From Chamaea fasciata (lineage: Eukaryota; Chordata; Aves; Passeriformes; Sylviidae), in contig JARCOQ010000016.1 of NCBI GenBank assembly GCA_029207755.1, positions 11,003,307 through 11,067,306 of the forward strand: a DNA stretch of 64,000 nucleotides, written 5' to 3'. The position numbers and the translations under genes were made by a program. Within the stretch, counting starts at the first letter, position 1; each line of letters begins with the position of its first letter. Below the pieces are notes generated by a model, which was given only the letters and a program-made list of their open reading frames with translations, made no database searches and was not told where the DNA came from. Shown here in pieces: positions 19,901 through 29,895 of the stretch.

Positions 19901-20845
19901 AAACTACACCGAAGTTCTGATTTAGGCTCTCTGCTAGATTCTCTGCTTCTAGAGACAAATCTTTTCTCTGAGTAAGTCTATCTTTATAAAAATTCTGCAG
20001 GCACATTTGAAGAAAATTATCATTTTCCACAAAAAGTTCTCTGGTTAACACATTGTGTTGTCTAACCGAAAAACTTAAATACGGCGTGATAAAAGACACA
20101 GTAGCTACAGGGCCATGCTCTGAAGAAATTAACCTACAAGATGCGCACCTTGATTTTTCCTTGGGATCTTCAGATGCTTTTCTCATCTGATACCAGCTGT
20201 GTAAAAATGTTAAGCTGCTTTGATAAAACGGCTCTGTTTCTCATGTTCATGCGTCAGTGTAATGTGATAAGAAGGTCAGTTTTATTCCGTATGAATTTCG
20301 GCCATGAATCAGTGGCTAAAATGCTTTCTCTACTACAGCATCAGGACGGTATTTGAAGCAAGCGCTCTCCCCCAGTCTGCGGCTCCCCCCCACTTCCCCC
20401 GCCGCCCAGCTTTGGCCAACAGGCACCGGGGCCCCACCTGTCAGCGGGAGAGACATACTCCGTAGCCAGCGGACTCAGGACGACGCCCGGGAATCTCTGA
20501 CGCAGGCGCAGGGTTCGCAGCAACCCTTTCCGGGCTAGTTTTCTCCCGGTGCATTTCTTGGGATCGCAGTGTCCGAGCTCCCACATGGCAAGGGGGCACG
20601 GGAACCTGGCCTCACGAGCGCCCCCATCAGCGGCCGTCTCGCCCTCCAGGCAAGCTGAAAAGAGCGGGCGCACATCAGCGCCCAGCGGTGACGCGGCGCG
20701 GCCCGGCAGGACGGGCCTGCGCTTGCCTGCGTCCCGCGGCGCCCCACGCACCTCTCAGCGCGGCCTCCGCTTCCGCCGCGAACGTCTCCAGGCTGCGAGC
20801 CCCGCGCCGAGCCCCGCGCCGAGCCCCGCGCCGGCCGCGCTCCAT
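16821..20845 (-). CDS. TSR3: 18S rRNA aminocarboxypropyltransferase TSR3, complete, 6 exons
   Basis: TSR3 transfers the aminocarboxypropyl group of S-adenosylmethionine to N1-methylpseudouridine of 18S rRNA, the last step in making m1acp3-psi, on late 40S precursors in the cytoplasm. Exons in reading order: 20845-20752, 20654-20438, 19607-19414, 18634-18461, 17093-17030, 16950-16821. They sum to 873 nt: 290 aa plus TAA (human about 312). Landmarks are [17 protein letters not shown] from residue 55, SPADR at 100-104, DCSW at 116-119, [14 protein letters not shown] at 137-150 and SCVEAF at 156-161. The C-terminus is acidic and Ser-rich. The start at 20845 has a strong GCC-ATG-G context and gives a basic N-terminus; it depends on splicing a 97-bp first intron. 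Met55 is the next in-frame ATG, but it would discard the conserved-style basic leader. Confidence 0.95.
17030..17093 (-). CDS. TSR3: TSR3 exon 5
   Basis: A short 64-nt exon completing Asp227 and encoding residues 228-247, [20 protein letters not shown]. It matches the human DPFDVD...NPNRPV block. The donor is CAGG/GTAATG. Confidence 0.94.
18461..18634 (-). CDS. TSR3: TSR3 exon 4
   Basis: Completes Gly169 and encodes residues 170-226: [18 protein letters not shown], then a helical [16 protein letters not shown] tail. The acceptor is CTGTTTTAG and the donor GTAG/GTAAGA. Confidence 0.96.
19414..19607 (-). CDS. TSR3: TSR3 exon 3 (core catalytic domain)
   Basis: Completes Arg104 and encodes residues 105-168 with IDCSWAKL, the SAM-site stretch [16 protein letters not shown], and [13 protein letters not shown]. 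The acceptor is TTTTTTTCAG and the donor GTTG/GTAGGC. It is the most human-like part of the protein. Confidence 0.97.
20438..20654 (-). CDS. TSR3: TSR3 exon 2
   Basis: Starts after the acceptor CTCTTTTCAG and ends in the codon for Arg104 at CAG/GTGGGG. It carries the diagnostic [17 protein letters not shown] block and ends SPAD(R). Confidence 0.92.
20752..20845 (-). CDS. TSR3: TSR3 exon 1
   Basis: Encodes residues 1-31 plus one base, rich in Arg, Gly and Ala because a 12-bp unit is repeated three times (20797-20832). The donor is GAGAG/GTGCGT. There is no sequence match to the human N-terminus beyond its basic character, so this exon rests on the reading frame, splice sites and Kozak context. 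Confidence 0.8.
20797..20832. repeat. TSR3: 12-bp tandem repeat inside TSR3 exon 1
   Basis: Three perfect copies of GAGCCCCGCGCC. Read on the minus strand in the TSR3 frame, each adds four residues, giving a GARR-type repeat. The length is a multiple of three, so copy-number change would keep the frame. Confidence 0.85.
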
Positions 20846-20909
20846 GGCCGCGCTCGGCGGAGACGCCGCCCCGGGGCGCGGCGCGCTTCCGCTTCCCGCG
20901 GAGCGGGCC

Positions 20910-21019
20910 ATGGCGGCGCGGCTGCTGCTGCTGGCGGCGCTGGGCGGCGGCTCTCTCCTAGCGGGTCTCTTCGCCTCGGCGGGGAAGATGAAGGTCGTGG
21001 AGGAGCCGAATACGTTCGG
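20910..21019 (+). CDS. GNPTG: GNPTG exon 1 (signal peptide)
   Basis: Encodes residues 1-36 plus two bases: the hydrophobic leader [14 protein letters not shown], then [11 protein letters not shown], the conserved start of the mature protein. The donor is TTCGG/GTACGT. Confidence 0.95.
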
Positions 21020-24000
21020 GTACGTGGCCGCCTGCTCGCCGTGTCGTCCCGCGGTCCACCCGCACGCGGCGGGTTCGGTCTGTCTGCCGCTGTGCCCGCT
21101 CCAGCCCGTTCCTTCCTCCTCCCCGCGGGCAGCAGCCGTCCGTGTCGGGACACACAGGTAGGGGGGAGCATGTGTGCACGGCCAGATGCGTAACTCAGCC
21201 TTAAACTTTTCGCTTTCCTTCTTTTGAAAGGTTGAATAACCCATTCTTGCCTCAAACAAATAGGCTGCAGCCAAAGATGTCCCCATCTGCAGTATCAGGT
21301 ATATGCAACCGTTTCCTTTTTTTATCTTTTTTTTTTTTTTTTCTTTTTCTTGGTACAGTTTTCATCATTTAGCAACAGTTGTTTGTAGTGGAAATAGTCT
21401 ATTTCGACTTTCTGCACGCAAAACCGAATTTTGCCTGTGTTTTTATAAGCATCATGGAAAATAAGCACGGGCAAATATATTTCCTTGTGCTCGTGAAGGA
21501 TTAAAACCTAGATTAACCTCACTGGTGGTTCCAAGTCCCAGTGCTGTTAACAGTGTTTTTGTGACAGGACTATCTGTATGTTTTATTCTGTGTTTTTCTA
21601 GCCTGTCACAGATCCTTTTGACCCACAGTAAGCACTCTCTTTTTCATGACACGGTCCTCGATATCATTGAGATTATCATACAAAAGTCATCCCATCATCT
21701 GGTAGTACTTAATACCCAAAAATAGTTTAAAAAAAAAGTCCTAGGAGTAGTCTTGGAACCGGTCAGAGGGGCTCAGTTTCACACACAGCCTAGGTGTTGC
21801 AACATAAATACACCACTCAAGCAAAATAAACAGGAATGTAAAAAATTCTAGGCCATCTATAGAGGAGAGCAGAAAAACACTGAAGGCAAAGACTAAGCAA
21901 AAGGGAGTATCCCTTATCTCTCTGCTAACCTTATGCACAAACTTTAACCTTGTTCAGATTCAAAGAAAGGCATTTTGATAGGACAACATTGAATGTGATT
22001 ACGCTTAATGCTTTCTGTCGTGTTTTATAAACTCAAGTGTATAATTCTGCGTGTACTGGGGTACGTAAGAAATAGTTAGAAATGGGATTAGTAATAGAAT
22101 GCTGAATGGGGAGATGCCAAAAGTAGCAGGAAAAAAGGACAGCACACCAGAAATCCTTCTTTCTTTGTTGTGGGATCTTACGTGTAGCCAAAAATTGGAA
22201 GTGTATATGGAACGTGAAACTAGGCCATGGAACCCTGCCTTGCACAATTATTTCTTTAGCGTGGAAACCATACTTGTTCTTTTCTTCAACAAAACAGTTG
22301 AGGTAATAGTTCTGGTAATTTCCCTTCTACAGCATCTGCCCTGAAAAGGAAGACATGAGTTTAATGCGTTCCTCATGGACATTCACACTTGCTTTTTTTC
22401 ATCTGCAGGGAGAGCATCCTAATCACTGGGGCACAGATTTCATGTAGTAGAGGAGCAAACCCTTTGGCCAAGCCCATCTCTAGAGTGAAATTCAAGATAA
22501 TACAGTCAGAAAAACACGTGGGAAAGAGAACCTGTCTGTAACCCAGTGGTTTAAGCATTCTGGAGGGCATGATTCTGGTATTCTCACCTTTGTTTGTAGG
22601 ATTGCTTGTCTAGATACTTGGAAAAAGTACCCGCACAATCCTGACAGTGGGGAATTAAGAATCCAGGATGGGGTTTTGCTTTATATGCTTTGTAATCTCT
22701 TTTCTTCTTCCCTCATAAATATCTAGTTATTCCAAGGAAAATTTACTTACATGAGAGATACTGCAAATACTTCTCTAGCCTATAGTCCAGAACTTTTCAC
22801 CCTCTTTTTAATGACAAGTTACCTGTCTTGGATTCCTTTGACAGCAGTTCTTGTAGTCAGTACTACAAGAATAGAATTGCAACTGCTGACCTGTCTGACA
22901 GCAAAAGGTTTCTCTTGTTGAACACTACCTGGATCAGACCATGAAGGTAAACAGCGAAAAAGAATATCCAGTTTGAGAATCTCAGTGAAAGTTGGATACA
23001 CAGCTCTGTCAACATTTTGAACAAATGGGCTTTACTAGTATAAACCTGCCGAGTTTGGATGAATTTGGAGACAGACAGCTGCCAAACAAGAGTTTTGGTG
23101 ATTTCAGTGTTAGATTTTGGCAGGGTCTGCACTGATGATTCCTTTTATGGACCCAGCCTCCAAATGTTTATTTTTACACAGGTTTCTCATTTTTGTTGTC
23201 GAAAGAGGCTTATCTATTTCACTGGGTAGTGAGAATAAAAAACGTTAAAGAACATGACACAAACCAGTATAGTGCTAGTGAGAACTTACAGTAATTCTTG
23301 TGGAAGATAAAAATTTCCATAAGTACAGCAGAAAACTAAATTTGTCACATACTCCTTGCACTTTTGTCCCTGCAGTAGCTTGCTTAAATTTAACCAAAAC
23401 ATTATTTTTCCTTTATGTCGTGTTGTGATGTTTTTAGGCCCTGCACATCTCTTCAGGCTTGCTGGCAAGTGTTTCAGTTTTGTGGAATCCACGTGAGTAA
23501 TGGATTTGGATATTTGTTTATATACTTACTAGGAATTAACTAGTTTTTTTTATTCCAGCCTGGAACATTTCTTATTTTCTGTTTCTTTTCTCTCTTTCTA
23601 AGGTACAAGTATGAGTTTTGTCCTTTCCATAATGTCACTCAGCATGAGCAGACTTTTCGATGGAATGCCTACAGTGGGATTTTAGGGTGAGGCATTTAGA
23701 CCTTTTGTGTTTTAACTGTGTTAGCAGGCCACTTCATAGGTTGCAAAAAGGAGACAGTTTTAAAATTAAGGTTCTTCCATTGGTCATCTTAGGTCATGGT
23801 AGTTTCCAAGGCATTATACATAAAAATACCTTGCCTTGAAAAATTCAGATTTTTTTGTTGGTAGTGATAAAAACTAACCTCCTATTTTAGCTGGAGACTG
23901 ATTAATAACCAATGCCAACTGCAAGTGTGATATGTTCATGTGAGAAATTCAATAATGTCTAACTACAGTTTATATTAACACAGATTTCTTGTACATTAAC

Positions 24001-27000
24001 TATTTGGAGTTTGCGTTAAATACAAAAATTACAAAATGAGAAGAGTGCTTTATGCCTGATGGTTGTTAAACATTATAAAAATTTATAAACCCCTCAATGT
24101 AGACCCCTAAAAAAGTGTCCCAAAGTATTTAAAGACCCTGGATCATAATATCACCAAATCATAATACCTAAAATAAATCTAAGTATAAACCAGACCACTG
24201 CTTTTCTAGATATTTTGTATATGGATGTCTCTTTTTTTCCTACGTGCAAAATGGTAAGCCAGTAGTTGAGGAAACTGGTACATCACCATGCTGAGGGTAT
24301 CATTTGCTTTAGGGTTAGCGGAAGTAGACTAGTTTTTGTAGGCGCTCTCATCAGCACTAAAAATCCTACAAACAAATTTGAGTTGCACAGGGTACTTAGC
24401 CTCGTGGAATTTGTTGTGGGATTGATGTATAAACTGCTTTTTACTGGACTAAAACACCCTATTTCTAAGTGCAAATGGTTTGCAAACTGAAATTTGATCC
24501 AAAACTCTGCTCTCAAAGAGTGCTGTTAAAGTGTCCTATATAGCAACCTGGATAACAAACTACACTGCTTCCGAGATGTTGGCTGTAGGAAATGGAAATA
24601 CTGAGACAGAAAAATGAAGTACATACACTTAAATTGACCATGGTATAAGGATATTGTTGGTTTTCTTCCTGAGGGTTCATCTTTTCCTGTCCAATAACTT
24701 TAAACAAAATAATGTCCTCTTTTTTCAGAATCTGGCATGAATGGGAAATTGACAACAACACGTTTGTTGGAATGTGGATGAGGGAAGGAGACTCCTGTGA
24801 AACTAAGAGCAGACAGACAAAGGTATAATAACTTAGACTATGCTAATTCAGACAGCATGACTCTGCATATGCTTGTTAGACTACAACCTGAAACATTGCT
24901 ACCCTGAGGAAGTCATCATTTAAGCTGTGATAGAAAACATAAAGATGAATTCCTGCAGGAACTATGTGAATGACTGGAGGAGGAAAGCTAGAATCAGGAT
25001 AAAATTTTGAAGACGTTTAACTTATGTTTTCTCATTGGTTACTTTCAACTCTTTTTCCTTGATAGGGTGGTGTAATTACTACTGTAGAAATACAGTGCAG
25101 TGCATTGTAATTTGTGTCAGGCAAAATTAAGAAAAAGAGCTCTTTGTTGAATTCAAGATGCTAGCCTATTAAAATCATCCAGGCAAAAGGAGGGAAAAGA
25201 ATTAGGCAGTTAACAATAGCATGCTGAGAAGCTAAGCAAGGTGTTAGAACAAGCACTAGCAGCATTTCAAGAAAGACTTTGAGGTGATGGAGCATGCCTA
25301 GAGAAGAGCACTGGAGCTGTGGAAGGGTCTGGAGCACAGGCCTGATGAGTAGCACCTGTCAACCAGCATCCCCAGGTCTTTTTCCACCAGGCAGCTTTCC
25401 AGCTGTTCTTGCTCAAGCCTGGAACAGTGCACGGGTTTGTAATGGCCCAAGTGCAGTACCCAGCACTTTGCTTTGTTGAATCTCCTGCGATTAGCTGCCA
25501 ACTTGGCTGCCATATCCTGGCCAAGGTGAAAATGTTATACTCTAATGGAGGTGCCTGCTTAACACCTTTAACATCTTTATTATAGAAGCTGCAGAAAGAA
25601 TTCGTATTCTTCTATGGCCTTTGGTATTGTAATCTTTCACTGACATTTCATTCTGAAGACAGAAAATATTGGTGCTGCAGATCTAAAGATGAAAACAATT
25701 CCGTGCAGTCTGGATGTGTCGTGTATTCTTAAATTAGCACTTGGTCAGAAATAAAATTCAAGAAAACTGTGCTTATGTTAGATGAGATTCTAAAGGGTGT
25801 CCTATTCGCTGTCTCTTTTACTCTCATTCTTACTGGAAATATGGTGCGTAGTAGTCCAAGGAACAATGGATGGTGGGGAGAATCATTTCCCATTAGAGAA
25901 AAGAGTTTTCACATGTGATAAAATAAATGGACGATGTGCTTGCTATGGTGCCTTTTCTGGCAAAAAAAAAAAAAAAAAAGAGGCCCTGGAAACTTTGACG
26001 TGACAGTAGGTACAGAAATGCATCTACTGACATTGGAACACAGCAAATTGATCATCAGTGGTGGTATTGTTTCATGTAGACCCTCTTTGCTCATCTTTGT
26101 TTTTACTGATATTTAGGTTCATCTTGTTTGTGGAAAGAGCAATAAATTGGCTTATGTGTCTGAGCCAACTACTTGTGTTTACTCTCTGACATTTGAGACT
26201 CCTCTCGTGTGCCATCCCCACTCACTTTTAGGTAAGATTTAAAAATACTTTGTGGAACAGCTGGCATATTACGCTATCCTTAGTGTGTCCATTTTTAGGT
26301 TGAGTTAGTGCCTTAATATAAATTAGTATTAAATGTTAACATGTAATATGAAGTAGTTTTTAAATCCGGTCATTATAACACATAGGTGTTTCTCAAATAG
26401 CCATTGCTAGTGTAGACCCAGTGAATGATTTTTTTTTCTTTTCTTGGACTGTAGGAATAAGCTAGTAGCTGCCCATTTACTTACATTACAAAAAAGCTGT
26501 TAGAATTACATTGAGCAAAGGAATATGAGGCCTTATATCTGGAAATAAGAAAAATTTCTGGTGATCCTTCAGGAACTTTAAATGTGTGAAGCACAATTTA
26601 AGTGTAAGCCCAACTCTTGAAAGCAGTAAAGCCTGTGTACTGTATAGAAACATTGAGTTCTTAAAACAAATATTCTTGCATGATACTGCAGGAGGAATTA
26701 ACTAATGTAGGACAGTGCTCTTGTTTTTTACATGGTTTGACTTCCATTTTTCAGTTTATCCAACTCTGACTGAAGCACTGCAAAGGAAGTGGGATGAAGC
26801 AGAGCAGCTTCTGTACGATGAACTAATAACTGACCAGGTTTATTATTTTCTTCCAGCTTTATTTGGTAAAAAAACAATTACTGTCAAATAGCCAAATCCG
26901 GCTTCTGTACTTTCTCCTTTTGGAGTAGATGCATTTATTCTGCAGTTGGCAAATAGTAATTTTCATGTTCTGTAACTACTATATGAACTAATGATGAAGC

Positions 27001-29895
27001 TTGAGAACTTGGAATGGCCAGTGCAAATTACAAGCAGAGATTGATCTGTCACCTTTTGGAAACTTTTTTTTTTTAGGGTTACAAAAAAATTCTAAAAGAG
27101 ATTTTTGAGGAAGCAGGACTTCTAAAAGCAACAGAAGAAAACGAAGTTGAAAAACAGAGTAAGAAAATAACTCTGGAATTTGAAACAGTGGAAAAGTGCA
27201 GTAAGGTATAGAGCATAATATTTACGATGTGGAATTGCCACCTTTTTACTCTATGACAGTATCAGTGGGAGAGCATTATGTAATTGCCTTTGGTATTCAG
27301 CTGAATCACTTCATGGGGTTATCTTTTCTGGTGTCAATATGTAGCAGCCTACATATAGTGTGATTTGGTATCTTTATTATAGACCCTAAGTCAAAAACAA
27401 ACCAGCAAAAATGAATGGCCCGTAAGAAGATGGGGATTATGAAGGAATTAGTGTATACGCTTGGGTTATAAACACCTTGTAGGTACTCCTTCTGGGGAAT
27501 ATCAGTCTGGGGACAGGGAGGAATTAATCGTGAAGGTAATGTGTAACCAACCTTGAGAATGTTGACACTTCTCTCTATGGATAATTACCCAGACTTGTGT
27601 AAGAGTGCACTGGCTGTTGCACAAGCCAAAGGCAGAATGGCTGTAGTCATTTCTGAATGACTCTTGTGTATGTGAACAGTTCTTCTGCAACAGAATTGGA
27701 ATGGGGAAAATAGAGGTAGAAGGTGTGCTCAGCCTAAAAGAGTACAACCTGACCATCAGAAAAAGTGCGTGGAAGGGAATTCATTCATTATAAGGCAGAG
27801 AAGCAGCTGCTGTTGTCTTTATTTGCAAAATGTAGCAAAGACAAAATACCATGTAGTAATTCATGAATATAACCAAATAAAGCCCTGGTTAAGCTGAATA
27901 TACTTTAATATAAAGATCACCATTTTGATCTCATAGGAGCTGGAACAGTCATGTAATTTTTTTTTCCCCCACTCATTAACAATACAGTATTTAATAATTT
28001 CTACTTTTTTTTTTCTGGCTTCATCATAGCTTAATTGACATAAATTGGCTGGTTTGGTAACCACAGATTCTCAAATACTTATTCTTTTGCTCTATCTTTA
28101 TTCATGTAAACACCAAAACACAACAAAAAATAGGGGCTTCTCTGAGATTTCAGGTATGGGCTTTGAGTCTCAAAAGGACTAAGCACTCCCTGTCTGTCAG
28201 TTAACAGAAACTGCTCAGAGCAAGAACATGAAGTTGCTAGGTCAAGGGTTGAGGAGTTGACAAATTTCCAGACTGCAGAATTATGATCATTATAAAATAA
28301 GGGTAGTCCTGAAGCAAACTAGATTTTGTTCTATGATGAAATGCTAGTTACAGGACAGATCTGAAATAGTTTCAGAAAGCATTCCTAATTTTTACTCTTG
28401 GGCTCCTCTTTTGGCAACGCAGACATGTATCTTTTTCTAAAATTTGCTGTGTTCACGGAACAAGCATTTTAAGATCTATAAAGCCAAAACATGTAACAGT
28501 TGTGCACAGCGGAGTTTTTTTCATAAAGTCGTCAATTTAGGTATGTATTTGAAAAGTGGGAGAACTATTTTAATGTATTTTCTTTCTTAGGAATACAAGC
28601 AACTTTCTGAAGAAATAAAAAAACTTAGAGTTTTATTAGATCAGCATGGTATTGCATACAAAGGAAATTCTGGTGAGTTTTTTTGGTAAAATTCTTTTCC
28701 ATTGTTGTCTGCTCAGAATGTGAATACCCCAATGTTGTTTCCAGTTACAGCAACAGTTAAATAATCTGGAATATATGGAGGTAAAGTTCAGTAGACGAAG
28801 TTTTAAATAAGTACTTAGGTTTTGATTCCTGTGCACAAGGACTTAATTTGTCCTCAAAAACCTGTTGATGACTTGAAATTCTAGCATTATAGAAAAAATT
28901 TGACTGCTGTTGTAACTGAAGTTTGTCTCCAGACCTTAAGATGCCAATTTAAAACGAAAATGATATTCTACCATTAATAGCACAAATGTGTCTTTTAAGA
29001 AACTCCACTTTCTGTATTTTAAACACAAGGCCTGATTTGTTTCATAACCCTTGAAGTGTTCTCTGTATCTTTTTGGATTGTTTTTTTTTCCCTTTTTGAA
29101 GTTGCCTGTTTCTTTTTTCCCTCTCTTTGATTTCTGTTAGGTAAGTACCATATTGTGGTATGGAGGCTTTTACAAGGAAAGTCTGGTGATGGCTGTGAAG
29201 GGGCACAGCTTACCTGGATTAAATTATTTTTTTGGAGGGCTGTGTAGTTTGGTTTTCTGTTTGTTTTCCCTCATTCCTTCCAGAGCATCGTGCCCTTTGT
29301 TACATGAACTATTTGTCAAAGGAGAATTCAATGTCCAGGCATACACGTATATACATAAACACATCTATCTTTTCTTTTACAGATTGTATGTTCTGAATTG
29401 GCACTTCAACAAAACAAAGAACCTTTGAGCTAGTTAAATTAGCTTAAAATTAGTGACACACTTAATTTTTTCTTTTTGCTTTGAGAAACTTTTCTAGGAA
29501 AAAACTCATATAAAAATCTTGTAGAACATGTTATCTGCACATTTAAACTATTAACAGTGTAATTTGCACAGTATTTGTGTCTGTTTGGTAGTTCTTTCAT
29601 TTTTGCAGTAGTTCTTTTAATTATTGCAGATTAGCGCTGTATAATCAAAAGCAGAATTCAGTTTACTGTAGATGACTTATTTCAAAATTATTTAGTGAAT
29701 TCTGTGACAAAAACGTTTTGGTGTTTAAAAGCCAAGATAACTGATGTCATTAAAAAATTAAATTTTACAGCTGGAAATATCAGTGTTGAGTATGTAAGTC
29801 ACCAACCGGCAACTGCAGTGGCATCAGTTCCTAATGGGTCAAAGGATGATGAGCACCTGCACGGCGATACAGGAATTTGGAATTACACTGTATGA
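20910..29895 (+). CDS. GNPTG: GlcNAc-1-phosphotransferase gamma subunit GNPTG, complete, 10 exons
   Basis: GNPTG is the soluble gamma subunit of the Golgi hexamer (alpha2 beta2 gamma2 with GNPTAB) that starts mannose-6-phosphate tagging of lysosomal hydrolases. Exons: 20910-21019, 21231-21298, 23438-23492, 23603-23686, 24729-24822, 26117-26231, 26755-26837, 27077-27205, 28591-28672, 29771-29895. They total 945 nt: 314 aa plus TGA (human 305). The N-terminus is a Leu-rich signal peptide (residues about 4-24). The MRH lectin domain (about 69-170) has Cys71, 84, 129, 142, 157 and 169. Sequons at Asn88 and Asn115 sit at the human glycosylated positions. The DMAP1-binding-like region (about 177-275) has Cys244, the probable dimer cysteine. 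The start at 20910 has a strong GCC-ATG-G context; an in-frame ATG lies 66 bases upstream. Confidence 0.97.
21231..21298 (+). CDS. GNPTG: GNPTG exon 2
   Basis: Completes Gly37 and encodes residues 38-59, [13 protein letters not shown]... (human VNNPFLPQASRLQ). The acceptor is TTTTGAAAG and the donor TCAG/GTATAT. Confidence 0.95.
21299..23437 (+). other. GNPTG: GNPTG intron 2
   Basis: A 2.1-kb intron, AT-rich with T-rich runs near 21317-21352. I recognise no repeat, RNA gene or nested exon in it. Confidence 0.6.
23438..23492 (+). CDS. GNPTG: GNPTG exon 3
   Basis: A 55-nt exon encoding residues 60-77, [17 protein letters not shown], with the first MRH cysteine (Cys71). The acceptor is TTTTTAG and the donor CCAC/GTGAGT. 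Confidence 0.95.
23603..23686 (+). CDS. GNPTG: GNPTG exon 4
   Basis: Encodes residues 78-105, [18 protein letters not shown]..., with Cys84 and the N-glycosylation sequon NVT at 88-90. The donor is TAGG/GTGAGG. Confidence 0.96.
24729..24822 (+). CDS. GNPTG: GNPTG exon 5
   Basis: Encodes residues 106-137, [19 protein letters not shown]..., with sequon NNT at 115-117 and Cys129. The acceptor is TTTTTTCAG and the donor AAAG/GTATAA. Confidence 0.96.
25268..25350 (+). mobile_element. CR1 LINE fragment, end of ORF2 (plus orientation)
   Basis: On the + strand the sequence resembles the part of CR1 ORF2 near its C-terminus (KKD-EV-E-...-RRALE-VKGLEH pattern), with substitutions and a stop. It is a short dead remnant in GNPTG intron 5. 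It abuts a CR1 fragment of the opposite orientation at about 25350. Confidence 0.65.
25351..25520 (-). mobile_element. CR1 LINE fragment, reverse-transcriptase region (minus orientation)
   Basis: The minus-strand translation contains [15 protein letters not shown] and [15 protein letters not shown], characteristic of CR1 ORF2 just after the reverse-transcriptase core. The fragment lacks both the rest of the ORF and the 3' tail. Confidence 0.8.
25962..25979. repeat. GNPTG: Poly(A) run of 18 in GNPTG intron 5
   Basis: An uninterrupted A tract, about 140 bases before exon 6. CR1 elements do not end in poly(A), so it is not the tail of the neighbouring remnant. Confidence 0.9.
26117..26231 (+). 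CDS. GNPTG: GNPTG exon 6
   Basis: Encodes residues 138-175, [17 protein letters not shown]...[12 protein letters not shown], with Cys142, 157 and 169 closing the MRH domain. The acceptor is ATATTTAG and the donor TTAG/GTAAGA. Confidence 0.97.
26755..26837 (+). CDS. GNPTG: GNPTG exon 7
   Basis: Encodes residues 176-203, [18 protein letters not shown]..., the start of the helical DMAP1-binding-like region. The donor is CCAG/GTTTAT. Confidence 0.96.
27077..27205 (+). CDS. GNPTG: GNPTG exon 8
   Basis: Encodes residues 204-246 in phase 0 at both ends, [17 protein letters not shown]..., charged and helical, with Cys244 close to human Cys245 (interchain disulfide). The donor is TAAG/GTATAG. Confidence 0.95.
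28591..28672 (+). CDS. GNPTG: GNPTG exon 9
   Basis: Encodes residues 247-273, [20 protein letters not shown]..., a heptad-like helix matching the human HKELSKEIKRLKGLL stretch. The donor is TCTG/GTGAGT. Confidence 0.95.
29771..29895 (+). CDS. GNPTG: GNPTG last exon
   Basis: Encodes residues 274-314 then TGA (29893-29895). The tail is poorly conserved with human. It carries three extra N-glycosylation sequons (NIS 276, NGS 295, NYT 311). The acceptor is TTTTACAG. Confidence 0.88.

Larger units (their letters stand above)
20350..21180. promoter_or_regulatory. CpG-island bidirectional promoter of TSR3 and GNPTG
   Basis: A CpG-dense island holds the first exons of two divergent genes. Their start codons are 64 bp apart (20846-20909 between them). 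That interval is almost pure G and C and includes two CTTCC cores in GCTTCCGCTTCCCG (ETS-type) but no TATA box. Because the spacer is so short, the two 5' UTRs must be extremely short or each mRNA must begin inside the other gene's first exon. Confidence 0.85.

Noticed and set aside
20341..20751. 136-codon minus frame as the TSR3 N-terminus
   Set aside because: It begins at GTG, not ATG, inside the proposed 97-bp intron, and runs past the exon 2 donor. The spliced model from the ATG at 20845 keeps frame and has consensus splice sites.
20688..21161. 157-codon plus frame containing the GNPTG start
   Set aside because: Upstream part is antisense to TSR3 exon 1 and the downstream part runs into GNPTG intron 1. 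Only 20910-21019 (possibly from 20844) is credible coding sequence.
25797..26003. Poly(A) run after an open frame considered as a retrocopy tail
   Set aside because: No recognisable source mRNA precedes the A run and no target-site duplication was seen; CR1 machinery does not make poly(A)-tailed copies efficiently.
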